Shown here piece after piece: positions 42,839 to 51,938 of a stretch of DNA of 64,000 nucleotides. Made by a program: the position numbers and the translations under genes. The DNA comes from an uncultured SAR116 cluster alpha proteobacterium (GTDB lineage Bacteria > Pseudomonadota > Alphaproteobacteria > Puniceispirillales > GCA-002684695): NCBI GenBank assembly GCA_902612965.1, contig CACMFN010000009.1:1-64000 (forward strand), read 5' to 3'. How positions within the stretch are numbered: position 1 is the stretch's first letter; every line of letters starts with the position of its first letter. The notes under the pieces are model-generated. The model saw only the letters and a program-made list of their open reading frames with translations. It was not told the DNA's origin and made no database searches.

Positions 42839-45601
42839 TTAGCTACAATATATTTTAACAACATCTTCACATCTGTTGCACAAACCATCTGGTTTTACTT
42901 CTGGAAGAATTTTCCAACATCTGGAACATTTGTTTCCATCTGCATTTTCTATTGTGATTTTAGGAGTTTCAATTTTTTCAATACTAAAACTTACCTCAGA
43001 TGTAATAAAAATATCTGCTGCAATTAAATTTTCAAATAAATCTTTATCTTCTTTAGATAATTTGATTTCTACTTTTGCCTGTAAACTAGATTTAATCACA
43101 TTATTGTTTCTTGCTTCTTCAATTTCAGCCAAAACTAAACTTCTTATAAATCTTATTCTTTTCCATTTGATATTAAGAGCTTCATCATTCCAATTATTCA
43201 CTGCGATTGGTATAGTTTTTAAGTGTATAGAGTTTTCTTTGTCGTTTATATAACATTGCCATGCTTCTTCAGCTGTAAAACACAATATTGGTGCCAGCCA
43301 TGCTGTTAAGTGATTAAATAAAATATCTAAAGCAGTTCTGCATCCACGTCTTTCGAGACTATTTGGGTCTCCACAATATAAAAGATCTTTCCTAATCTCA
43401 AAATAAAACGAAGATAATTCAATAGTGCAAAAATTATGGATTTCTGTGTATATAGAATGAAAATTATAACCTTCAATTTTTTCTCTCACTGAATTATTTA
43501 CTTCGTTCACTCTATGTAAAAGCCATTTTTCCAGTTGAGGCATGTCTGAATAATCAATTTTCTCATTTTCTTGAAAACCATTCAAACTGCCAAGTAAATA
43601 TCTTAGAGTGTTTCTCAATCTTCTGTAGTGATCAGTATGATGTTTAATAATTTCAGGACCAATCCTCAGGTCTTCATAATAGTCAGACCCAGCAACCCAT
43701 AATCTTAAAATATCAGCTCCATAGTCTCTCAAAATATCTTGAGGGTTTACAGTATTGCCAAGTGACTTAGACATCTTACGTCCTTTATCATCCAAAACGA
43801 AACCGTGTGTTAGAATTCCCTCAAACGGTGCCACTCCTCTTGAACCAACTGACTCTAATAATGATGAATGAAACCATCCACGGTGCTGATCAGAACCCTC
43901 AAGATAGAGGTTTGCTGGACTTTTTAAATCATCTCTATCCTCCAAGACAAAAGCATGGGTTGAGCCAGAGTCAAACCAAACGTCTGCAATATCTTGAATT
44001 TGTTCAAAATCATTAGCATCATATTCAGGTTCCAAATAATTTGATGCTGGGATCTCAAACCAGGCATCTGATCCCCCTTTTTTAAAAGAAGAAACAATCC
44101 TGTCTATAACAATTTTATCTCTTAAAGGTTCACCTGTTTTTTTGTTGACAAAAACTGGGATTGGAATCCCCCATGCTCTTTGTCTACTAAGACACCAGTC
44201 AGGTCTATTTTCAATCATAGAGTATAGTCTTTGCTTCCCTGCTTCAGGGTAAAATTGTGTTTTTTCAATCTCGTTAAGTGCCGTTTCTTTTAAATTGTTT
44301 GTTGTCATAGAAATAAACCATTGTGGTGTATTTCTAAAAACTAAAGGAGCTTTGGAACGCCATGAATGGGGATACGAATGAATCAATTCCCCTCTTCCAA
44401 TTAATGAGTTTTTTTCCGACATTATATCAGCTATTTTTGGATTATCTCTTAATACATGCATCCCACCAAATAATGGAAGGTGATCTAATAGTTTTCCATT
44501 CCCAGCTAAGGTTTCTGGAACTTCAATATTAAATTTTTTTCCTAAAAAATAGTCGTCTTCTCCATGACCTGGTGCAATATGAACAAAACCTGTTCCTTGC
44601 TCAACGGTTACAAAATCAGCTGGAAGCATTTTAACGTCATGACTATATCCATAATTATTTAATGGATGCGAAAGTATAGTTTCATCAAACTTATGACCCA
44701 AAATGCTCGAAACTTCCTCCCATTCTAAAATTTTACAATTCTTAGCAACATCTTCCACCAAATCTTTGGCAATTATTATTAAATCATTATTTTTTGCTAG
44801 GCTGTCATCAGCAATTTTCTTGATCCGAACTAATGAATAATTAATCTCTTTAGAAAAGGCTACGGCTCTATTACCTGGCATTGTCCATGGTGTGGTAGTC
44901 CAAATAATTATATATGCTCCATCAACATTTTGAAGATTAGTTTTTTTAACTTCAAACTTTGCATAAATAGTAGTTGATTTATGATCCTCATATTCAATTT
45001 CAGCTTCAGCTAAAGCTGTTTTCTCTACCACGGACCACATTACAGGTTTTGACCCACGGTATAAGCCACCATTTAATAAAAATTTACCCATTTCATTCGC
45101 AATTGATGCTTCGGCATCAAATGTCATAGTTGTATAAGGGTTTTTAAAGTTGCCGCAAACACCTAATCTTTGAAATTCTTGGGATTGTATGTCCATCCAT
45201 TTTTTTGCAAAATCTCTGCATTCTTTTCTGAATTCAACAATTGGAATAGTGTCTTTATCCTTTCCTTTCTTCCTATACTGCTCTTCAATTTTCCATTCAA
45301 TAGGTAATCCGTGACAATCCCAACCTGGAACATAATTAGCATCTTTACCAAGCATCGATTGAAATCTGTTTATAATATCTTTTAAAATTTTATTTAAAGC
45401 TGTTCCAATATGTAAATTACCATTAGCATATGGAGGGCCATCGTGGAGTATATACTTTTCAGAACCTTTTCTTTGTTCTCTTAGTTTTTGGTAAATATTA
45501 ATTTCTTCCCAAATTTTTAGAATTTCAGGTTCTTTTCTTGGCAATCCTGCCTTCATAGGAAATTCAGTTTTGGGCAAAAAAACAGTTTCTTTGTAATCCA
45601 T
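42839..45601 (-). CDS. ileS: Isoleucine-tRNA ligase
   Basis: 'DGPPYANGNLHIGTALNKILKD' (HIGH), 'GRKMSKSLGNTV' (KMSKS), C-terminal zinc motif 'CSRCWKILPEVKPDGLCNRC'. Confidence 0.98.
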   Translation of the reverse strand: MDYKETVFLPKTEFPMKAGLPRKEPEILKIWEEINIYQKLREQRKGSEKYILHDGPPYANGNLHIGTALNKILKDIINRFQSMLGKDANYVPGWDCHGLPIEWKIEEQYRKKGKDKDTIPIVEFRKECRDFAKKWMDIQSQEFQRLGVCGNFKNPYTTMTFDAEASIANEMGKFLLNGGLYRGSKPVMWSVVEKTALAEAEIEYEDHKSTTIYAKFEVKKTNLQNVDGAYIIIWTTTPWTMPGNRAVAFSKEINYSLVRIKKIADDSLAKNNDLIIIAKDLVEDVAKNCKILEWEEVSSILGHKFDETILSHPLNNYGYSHDVKMLPADFVTVEQGTGFVHIAPGHGEDDYFLGKKFNIEVPETLAGNGKLLDHLPLFGGMHVLRDNPKIADIMSEKNSLIGRGELIHSYPHSWRSKAPLVFRNTPQWFISMTTNNLKETALNEIEKTQFYPEAGKQRLYSMIENRPDWCLSRQRAWGIPIPVFVNKKTGEPLRDKIVIDRIVSSFKKGGSDAWFEIPASNYLEPEYDANDFEQIQDIADVWFDSGSTHAFVLEDRDDLKSPANLYLEGSDQHRGWFHSSLLESVGSRGVAPFEGILTHGFVLDDKGRKMSKSLGNTVNPQDILRDYGADILRLWVAGSDYYEDLRIGPEIIKHHTDHYRRLRNTLRYLLGSLNGFQENEKIDYSDMPQLEKWLLHRVNEVNNSVREKIEGYNFHSIYTEIHNFCTIELSSFYFEIRKDLLYCGDPNSLERRGCRTALDILFNHLTAWLAPILCFTAEEAWQCYINDKENSIHLKTIPIAVNNWNDEALNIKWKRIRFIRSLVLAEIEEARNNNVIKSSLQAKVEIKLSKEDKDLFENLIAADIFITSEVSFSIEKIETPKITIENADGNKCSRCWKILPEVKPDGLCNRCEDVVKIYCS

Positions 45602-45627
45602 ATTAATATTTACCTTTGTATTTTCAT

Positions 45628-46560
45628 TTATTGTAAATTAAAAAATTCTTTTGATACTCTTACATCATTTTTGATTTGTGTTTTTAAACTTTCAATTCCA
45701 TCAAATTTTTTTTCTTTTCTTATAAAATTTAATAGATTAACGGATATTTCTTTACCATAAATATTATTATTAAAGTCAAATATATTTACCTCAAGCAATA
45801 CTCCCCTATCATTTACAGTTGGCCTTCTTCCAATATTTGCAATGCCATTATATATTTTATTTTCAATGCCTTTAACTGAAACTGAATAAACACCAAAAGC
45901 AGGCATTATTAGATTTTCTAATTTAATATTTGCTGTTGGAAAATTGATACTCCTACCTCGCTTGTCACCCTCAATTACTAAACCACTTATTTTATAGGGT
46001 CTACCTAATAATTTATTCGCTTCTATGATGTTTCCTGACTTTAAATGTTCACGGATTTTTGATGATGATATCGACACAGTATTTAGAGTTTTTAAGCTTA
46101 TTGAAGATATACCTATATTATATTTAGTTCCTATATTTTTTAATGTATCAATATCACCTTTTCGATTTTTCCCAAATTTAAAGTCTTTTCCTACGAATAC
46201 ATGCTTTAGAGATAAATTTTTAAAGAGTATTTTTTCAATAAATTCTTCTGGATGCAATTCACTTAAATTTTTATCAAATTTTAGATTTATTAAATTATCA
46301 ATGCCATGCTCACGAAGTGTTTCAATTTTTTGCGAATTAGTTTGAAGTAAAAAATTATTTTTTTCACTTGAAAAAAATTCCCTTGGATGGGGCTCAAATG
46401 TTAAAACTGAAATAGGTAATTTTTTTTCCGTTGAAAGTTTTTTTGCTTCTTCAAGCACTTTTTTATGTCCAAGATGCACCCCATCAAAGTTACCTATTGC
46501 AGCTGCACTTGGCTCAATATTTAATTTTTTATCTTTAATTTTCCAATTATAAACTTTCAC
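45628..46560 (-). CDS. ribF: Bifunctional riboflavin kinase / FAD synthetase
   Basis: 'AAIGNFDGVHLGHKKVLEEA', 'TFEPHPREFF', 'LGRPYKISGLVIEGDKRGRSINFPTANI'. Confidence 0.96.
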   Translation of the reverse strand: MKVYNWKIKDKKLNIEPSAAAIGNFDGVHLGHKKVLEEAKKLSTEKKLPISVLTFEPHPREFFSSEKNNFLLQTNSQKIETLREHGIDNLINLKFDKNLSELHPEEFIEKILFKNLSLKHVFVGKDFKFGKNRKGDIDTLKNIGTKYNIGISSISLKTLNTVSISSSKIREHLKSGNIIEANKLLGRPYKISGLVIEGDKRGRSINFPTANIKLENLIMPAFGVYSVSVKGIENKIYNGIANIGRRPTVNDRGVLLEVNIFDFNNNIYGKEISVNLLNFIRKEKKFDGIESLKTQIKNDVRVSKEFFNLQ

Positions 46561-46688
46561 TAGAAACTCATAAATTTAAATTAAATACATTTATTGATGT
46601 ATTAATAATATAAACAAATTATTAGGGGTAGAATTAATTTACTAAAAGATTAAAATCATAATAAAGTTTCAATAAACAAAATTTAAAT

Positions 46689-47516
46689 ATGGAATATATT
46701 AATTTTTCAAATCAATTACCAGTTATTATTCAATTAGGAATAGATTGGTCAATTAATTTTTTAGCAGCAGTAATCACTCTTATTGTTGGTATTTGGATTT
46801 CATCAAGAATAGGCAAATGGGTTAGAGAAGCCCTTATACGAATTGATAAATTAGATCCAACTTTGCCACCAGTTGCTGGATCTGTCATTCGCTATGCTCT
46901 CCTAGTTGTAACCATTATAGCTGTTTTGGCTCAGTTTGGTGTAAACACTACTTCTATAATTGCAGTTTTAGGTGCGGCTGGGTTGGCAATTGGTTTAGCA
47001 TTGCAAGGCACTTTATCTAATGTAGCTGCTGGAGTGATGCTTCTATTCCTTAGACCATTTAAAGTTGGCAATTGGATTGAAGCCTCTGATATCTCTGGCA
47101 CCGTAAGAGAAATAGGTTTGTTTACAACTACAATAGACACATTTGATAATGTATTTATTTCTGTTCCCAATAGTAAAATTTGGTCTTCTACAATAGTAAA
47201 TCACTCCAGATATAACACAAGGAGAATGGATATTGATATTGGTGTCTCATATAATTCAGACTTAGAATATGTAATTAAAACATTATTAACTCTTGCGAAA
47301 GATGAGAGAGTTTTAAAAGAACCAAGCCCTCAAGGATTGGTAGTTAGTTATGGTGATAGTGCAATTACAGTAAGATTAAGACTCTATGCTAAAAATAATG
47401 TTTATTGGGGTTTATATTGGGATTTAATGAAAAAAACAAAATCAGTTTTAGATAAAGCAAAAATTGAAATACCTTTTCCCCAAACAGTTGTTACTTTAAA
47501 AAAAAATAATAACTAA
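46689..47516 (+). CDS. mscS: Mechanosensitive ion channel family protein (MscS type)
   Basis: 'GAAGLAIGLALQGTLSNVAAGVMLLFLRPFKVGNWIEA' TM3 and beta-domain signature. Confidence 0.93.
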   Translation: MEYINFSNQLPVIIQLGIDWSINFLAAVITLIVGIWISSRIGKWVREALIRIDKLDPTLPPVAGSVIRYALLVVTIIAVLAQFGVNTTSIIAVLGAAGLAIGLALQGTLSNVAAGVMLLFLRPFKVGNWIEASDISGTVREIGLFTTTIDTFDNVFISVPNSKIWSSTIVNHSRYNTRRMDIDIGVSYNSDLEYVIKTLLTLAKDERVLKEPSPQGLVVSYGDSAITVRLRLYAKNNVYWGLYWDLMKKTKSVLDKAKIEIPFPQTVVTLKKNNN

Positions 47517-47547
47517 TTCTATAATAGTTTGATTTAATATTTGTATT

Positions 47548-48225
47548 ATGAAATCAGAAGAAAGAATTATACTAAATAGAAAAAATATTAAGGCTGATAA
47601 GCTAAGGTCCCTTGTTAGAAAACAAGGATTAGGTAGTAAGCTTTTAGATGATGATACACTTTTAAAATCTAGAAGAAGTTTAGTACCTGATAATACCAAA
47701 AAAGATATATGGATTTTTGGATATGGTTCACTGATATGGAATCCTGTTATAGAACCAATAAAAAAACTAAAGGTAAAAAGTTACGGCTATAGAAGAAGAT
47801 ACTGCCTAAAAACTCATATCGGAAGAGGTAGTAAAGAATGCCCAGGTTTAGTATTAGGACTTGAAAATGGTGGATCAGTAACTGGGCAAGCTCTAAAGGT
47901 TAATAATAAAAATATCTTCGAAGAATTAGATCTTGTTTGGAGAAGAGAAATGATTATGGGAGCATATATACCTAAAATAATCTCTGGCTACTCAGAAGAA
48001 GGTAAAATTGATATGATAGCATTTACAATAAATAAAAAGCATGAAAATTATATAGGCTCACTATCAGAAGGTGAAACAGCTCTAATGATTTCAAAGGCAG
48101 AAGGCTTCTTAGGAACGGCAACTGATTATCTTGATAAAACTTGTGAAAGTCTGAAAACATTAAATCTAAACGATCAATATCTCAAAAGATTACAAGCTAG
48201 AATTATAAATAAAAATTTTGTATAA
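47548..48225 (+). CDS. Glutathione-specific gamma-glutamylcyclotransferase (ChaC-like)
   Basis: 'IWIFGYGSLIWNPVIEP', 'GYRRRYCLKTHIGRGSKECPGLVLGLENGGSVTGQALKV', 'LVWRREM'. Confidence 0.93.
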   Translation: MKSEERIILNRKNIKADKLRSLVRKQGLGSKLLDDDTLLKSRRSLVPDNTKKDIWIFGYGSLIWNPVIEPIKKLKVKSYGYRRRYCLKTHIGRGSKECPGLVLGLENGGSVTGQALKVNNKNIFEELDLVWRREMIMGAYIPKIISGYSEEGKIDMIAFTINKKHENYIGSLSEGETALMISKAEGFLGTATDYLDKTCESLKTLNLNDQYLKRLQARIINKNFV

Positions 48226-48276
48226 ATTTATTGCTTAAAAAAAAATAAAATATAATAATTCAAGTGAATTAATTCT

Positions 48277-48363
48277 GCGGATGTGGCGGAATTGGTAGAC
48301 GCAGGGGATTCAAAATCCCCCGGTGGCAACACCTTGTCGGTTCAAGTCCGACCATCCGTACCA
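48277..48363 (+). tRNA. tRNA-Leu (anticodon CAA), CCA end encoded
   Basis: Acceptor gcggatg/catccgt, D-arm 'GGCGGAATTGGTAGACGC', anticodon stem-loop ggggaTTCAAAAtcccc, long class II variable arm, T-loop 'GGTTCAAGTCC', discriminator A + CCA. Confidence 0.96.
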
Positions 48364-48374
48364 TATTAATTCAT

Positions 48375-48989
48375 TTGCCCGTAAAGGATAAACCCATAAA
48401 ATTTAATTTTTTAAATAAAGTTCAATTTGTTGAAAAATTTTTTGAAATATCTTCAAAAAAATCAACTAACAATGCCCTTTACGGCCTATCCTTTGCTGAA
48501 TCAATATTTTTTCCAATACCAATTGATCCATTGCTAGCTGCATGTGTGATTGCAAAACCAAAAAAAATTTTTTTAATAACTTTTCTAACTACATTTGCAT
48601 CAGTTTTTGGAGGAATAATTGGTTGGTGTATAGGACTATATATTGGAGTTGGGTTACAAAATCTTGTTGAGTTTATACCAGGTTTATCAGTTCATAAGCT
48701 AAAAAGTGTAAACGAAGCATTTAGAGAATGGGGGCTAATTCTTACATTCATAGGGGCCTTTACACCACTGCCTTACAAATTAATTGCTCTAAGTTCAGGA
48801 GCAACAGGAGTACCATTATTGATTTTTGTAATTGGCTCTATTATGGGAAGAGGAATAAGATTTACTATAGTTGCTTTACTTTCGTATTATTTAGGTGAGA
48901 AAGCTATAAATTTTATAAAAAACAACCTTGCATTGACCTCTGTGATCTTAGCTATAATTATAATAATTATATGGTTTTTGATAATTTAA
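48375..48989 (+). CDS. YqaA/VTT (DedA-like) family membrane protein
   Basis: 'YGLSFAESIFFPIPIDPLLAACVIAKPKK', 'WGLILTFIGAFTPLPYKLIALSSGATG'; TTG start 12 nt after the tRNA. Confidence 0.88.
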   Translation: MPVKDKPIKFNFLNKVQFVEKFFEISSKKSTNNALYGLSFAESIFFPIPIDPLLAACVIAKPKKIFLITFLTTFASVFGGIIGWCIGLYIGVGLQNLVEFIPGLSVHKLKSVNEAFREWGLILTFIGAFTPLPYKLIALSSGATGVPLLIFVIGSIMGRGIRFTIVALLSYYLGEKAINFIKNNLALTSVILAIIIIIIWFLII

Positions 48990-49474
48990 TTTTAAGGTAC
49001 TTTCCTTTTTTTGGAATTTTTTATTCTGGTGGCCTTCTATTGTCAGCATATTATTTCCAATATTTTGAAGGGTTAAAACCATGCCAAATGTGTATCTGGC
49101 AAAGATGGCCACATTTCGCTGTAATATTTTTTTGTTTATTAATTATCTTGAAAAAAAAATATTCAGTATCATTTTTACTTTTTGCAGCTTTATCAGCATT
49201 TATAACTTCATTAATAGGAATATGGCATTCAGGAGTTGAATTAGAAATTTTTTATTTACCAGAGGGATGCTCAAGTTCAGACTTAGGATCTATCAATACA
49301 GTGCAGGATTTGATTAACAAACCTATGATTAGTTGCAATGTTATTGCTTGGAGTTTTTTAGGACTTTCAATGACTAATTGGAATACTATATTGTCGCTGG
49401 CTGAAACATCAATTTTTTTATACATAGCATACTTTATTAAAGATTTGCATCATGAGAAAATAAAACAATTATAA
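48971..49474 (+). CDS. Disulfide bond formation protein B family
   Basis: 'YYFQYFEGLKPCQMCIWQRWPHF' (CxxC before WQRWP), second Cys pair region 'EGCSSS...ISCNVIAWSFLGLSMTNWN'. Confidence 0.9.
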   Translation: MVFDNLILRYFPFFGIFYSGGLLLSAYYFQYFEGLKPCQMCIWQRWPHFAVIFFCLLIILKKKYSVSFLLFAALSAFITSLIGIWHSGVELEIFYLPEGCSSSDLGSINTVQDLINKPMISCNVIAWSFLGLSMTNWNTILSLAETSIFLYIAYFIKDLHHEKIKQL

Positions 49475-49503
49475 TATGCTAATAGGAATGTTTAATTTAG
49501 ATT

Positions 49504-49617
49504 ATGCTAGAGAGGATTGACTACTTAAGAAAGGGTGGTAGAAAGACAATAGTCATTTATTATTATGAAAAATTTCAAACTGCTTGTAATTTTCTATCAA
49601 AATCCATTAAAATTTAG
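49504..49617 (+). CDS. Putative small protein (37 aa)
   Basis: Hand translation: MLERIDYLRKGGRKTIVIYYYEKFQTACNFLSKSIKI*. ATG start; stop overlaps the convergent HNH stop by 3 nt; fills an otherwise empty gap. No homology evidence. Confidence 0.35.
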   Translation: MLERIDYLRKGGRKTIVIYYYEKFQTACNFLSKSIKI

Positions 49618-50165
49618 TCTTTTTCCAACTCAGTGTCCCAATAAAGATAATCCCTCCAACTCTGGTGTAAAAAGTTAGGAGGAAAACCTCTACCATTTTC
49701 TTGCAACTGCCATGTAGAAGGTTGAGATGGCATTTTTTTTAATGATAAATCTGAGCTTCTAAGTATTTTATTCCCTTTTCTAAAATTACATTTTTGACAT
49801 GCCGTTACAACATTTGTCCAAGAAGTCCTTCCCCCTAAGGACCTTGGTAAAACGTGATCGAATGTAAGTTGTTGGGTTGGCAATTTTGAGTTGCAATATT
49901 GACAAGTAAAGCTATCACGTAAGAAAACGTTAAATCTAGTAAATGCGGGATCTCTAGTTTGATGTACATAATCCTTTAAAGAAATCACTGATGGCAGCTT
50001 TATTTCAAATGATGGAGAATGGATAACATCTTCATATTCAGATAATATGTTTACCCTATCAAGGAATACAGCTTTGATTGTTTCTTGCCATGACCACAAG
50101 GATAAAGGGAAATAACTTAATGGCCTAAAATCAGAATTCAAAACTAATGTAGGAGAGTAATTCAA
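49614..50165 (-). CDS. HNH endonuclease
   Basis: 'CQYCNSKLPTQQLTFDHVLPRSLGGRTSWTNVVTACQKCNFRKGNK'. Confidence 0.94.
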   Translation of the reverse strand: MNYSPTLVLNSDFRPLSYFPLSLWSWQETIKAVFLDRVNILSEYEDVIHSPSFEIKLPSVISLKDYVHQTRDPAFTRFNVFLRDSFTCQYCNSKLPTQQLTFDHVLPRSLGGRTSWTNVVTACQKCNFRKGNKILRSSDLSLKKMPSQPSTWQLQENGRGFPPNFLHQSWRDYLYWDTELEKD

Positions 50166-50224
50166 ATCAAAACCTGTAATTTCATAATTAATGGTTACAA
50201 TAAATTTATCATTTTACAATTAAA

Positions 50225-50857
50225 TTAATTTATTTTTTTTTTAATAAATTCTATAGCTTTTGATATTCCAAAATTATCTATTCCATGGCCCAAGTTTGTA
50301 ATGGAATGTTGTTCAACATTTATATTTATATTCGACAATTCTAATGATGCTTTTTGCATTTCTTGAAAAGGAACAACTTCATCAAGTTCACCATGTACTA
50401 GAAGAACATCTGTTTTATTTTTTACTTCAGAGGATCTTTGAGGGGATATTAAAGACCCTGAAAAAGCTAAAATACCTCCAAAGTTTTCAGTCTCTCTTAG
50501 TCCATAATGCAATGCTATCATCGCACCTTGACTAAAACCAAAAAGAAAGATTTTATTATTTTTAATGGAATATGCTTTTTTTAAATTTGAAATGTAGTTT
50601 CTAATTGAACCAATTGGTTTATCTATACCTTCTTCTCTTTCCATAATATCAAACCATTGCCTACCAGAAGGGTTCGCAGTACATGGCTCAGGAGCATTTG
50701 GAGATACAAATAGCGTACTGGATAATACATTTGCCATTATGGGAGCTAAAGAAATTAAGTCATCTCCATTACTTCCCCATCCATGAAAGAAAACACACAT
50801 ACTTTCGATAATTTTATCTTGGGGCTTAAAAGTTGGTCCAATTAATTCTATAGTCAT
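50225..50857 (-). CDS. Alpha/beta hydrolase (phospholipase/carboxylesterase family)
   Basis: 'VFFHGWGSNGDDLISLAPIM', GxSxG 'LFGFSQGAMIALHYGL', 'LLVHGELDEVVPFQ', 'NLGHGID'. ORF opens at 50878; ATG 50857 is the likely start. Confidence 0.92.
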   Translation of the reverse strand: MTIELIGPTFKPQDKIIESMCVFFHGWGSNGDDLISLAPIMANVLSSTLFVSPNAPEPCTANPSGRQWFDIMEREEGIDKPIGSIRNYISNLKKAYSIKNNKIFLFGFSQGAMIALHYGLRETENFGGILAFSGSLISPQRSSEVKNKTDVLLVHGELDEVVPFQEMQKASLELSNININVEQHSITNLGHGIDNFGISKAIEFIKKKIN

Positions 50858-50892
50858 TTTAATTCCTTTTTGAAACACTTTATAGGGATAAT

Positions 50893-51723
50893 ATGATTGT
50901 TACAAGGTTTGCACCTTCTCCTACAGGATTACTGCATATTGGACATGTTTACTCTTTGGTATGTTCTTACGAATTTGCAAAAAAGAATAATGGTATATTC
51001 ATTTTAAGAATTGAAGATATAGATTTTACAAGATGTAAAGATTTATTTATTGAGCAGATAATTGACGATATAAATTGGTTAAAAATTCCATTTAAGAGAA
51101 CTAATAATCAGTCATTAAGAACAAAGCAATACTCAAAGGCTTTAGACTATTTAAAAAATAAAGATCTTGTTTATGCTTGCTGGTTGACTAGAAAAGAGGC
51201 GTCTTCAACTTTGAACGCACCTCATAACCATATTTCTCAAAATTCAAGTTTAAGGGTAAATGATCATGAACTTAAAAATAGAAAAAGCTTAGGTCTTACA
51301 CCAGCATGGAGACTAAATATCAAAAATTGCTTAAAATACATTAATTCACAAAAAGAAAAAATCTATTGGGAAGATATTAAACAAGGAAAAAATCTTTTAA
51401 ATTTAGATCAGTTTGGTGATGTTGTAATCGCTAGGAAGGATATTTTAACAAGCTATCATCTATCTGTAACAGTTGACGACAATAGTGATGGTGTAACCCA
51501 CATAATAAGAGGTAATGACTTAGAAAGTTATACTAACATACATCGATTGCTTCAAGTCTTGTTAAATTTAAGAGAGACCAAATGGTTTCATCATAAGTTG
51601 ATAAAAGACAAGAATGGTAAAAGAATTGCAAAAAGATCAAATTCTAAACTTACTATTAAAGAATTAAGAGAAAATGGCTATTCTGCAAAAGAGGTGATAA
51701 AACGTGCAAAATCAAATACATAA
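50893..51723 (+). CDS. gluQ: Glutamyl-Q tRNA(Asp) synthetase
   Basis: 'TRFAPSPTGLLHIGHVYSLV', 'ILRIEDIDFTRCK', 'DKNGKRIAKRSNSKLT'; 276 aa lacking an anticodon-binding domain. Confidence 0.93.
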   Translation: MIVTRFAPSPTGLLHIGHVYSLVCSYEFAKKNNGIFILRIEDIDFTRCKDLFIEQIIDDINWLKIPFKRTNNQSLRTKQYSKALDYLKNKDLVYACWLTRKEASSTLNAPHNHISQNSSLRVNDHELKNRKSLGLTPAWRLNIKNCLKYINSQKEKIYWEDIKQGKNLLNLDQFGDVVIARKDILTSYHLSVTVDDNSDGVTHIIRGNDLESYTNIHRLLQVLLNLRETKWFHHKLIKDKNGKRIAKRSNSKLTIKELRENGYSAKEVIKRAKSNT

Positions 51724-51759
51724 AATAATTAAAAAAGTTATTGACAAAAAAAATTAGTA

Positions 51760-51787
51760 TTGACAGAATCGGGCAATATGCTATTAA
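51760..51787 (+). promoter_or_regulatory. Putative promoter of a short transcript
   Basis: TTGACA at 51760-51765, 16-bp spacer, TATTAA at 51782-51787. A second TTGACA lies at 51741-51746. Confidence 0.45.
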
Positions 51788-51792
51788 TGCAT

Positions 51793-51857
51793 TGCAAAAT
51801 AATTTTTTTATATTTCCTCCCTGAACTCAGCTGCAATTAATTTGCAGCTTTTTTTTA
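51793..51857 (+). ncRNA. Candidate small RNA between gluQ and an MFS gene
   Basis: Promoter-like element just upstream, no ORF, 'TATTTCCTCCCTGAACTC' segment, ends in a perfect terminator hairpin with U-tract. Boundaries are approximate. Confidence 0.4.
51829..51856 (+). terminator. Rho-independent terminator
   Basis: AGCTGCAA-TTAAT-TTGCAGCT (8-bp perfect stem, 5-nt loop) followed immediately by an uninterrupted T run. Confidence 0.85.
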
Positions 51858-51938
51858 AACTTATATAGTTATAGCATTTCTTTTTTTGTCAAAATATTGT
51901 TATATTGAGAAATTCTGCAATTTTTGTGCACTGCAAAA

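Noticed and set aside
43807-44016. Plus-strand ORF opposite ileS
   Set aside because: Overlaps the well-conserved KMSKS region of ileS on the other strand; shadow ORF. The same reasoning applies to the other short antisense ORFs in the track.
46584-46603. AATACAT-TTATTG-ATGTATT inverted repeat between ribF and mscS
   Set aside because: Only 7-bp AT-rich arms, no second copy seen, no T-tract; indistinguishable from background.
49614-50165. HNH endonuclease as part of a restriction or defence system
   Set aside because: Stand-alone gene in a housekeeping context with no methyltransferase, specificity or other defence gene nearby.
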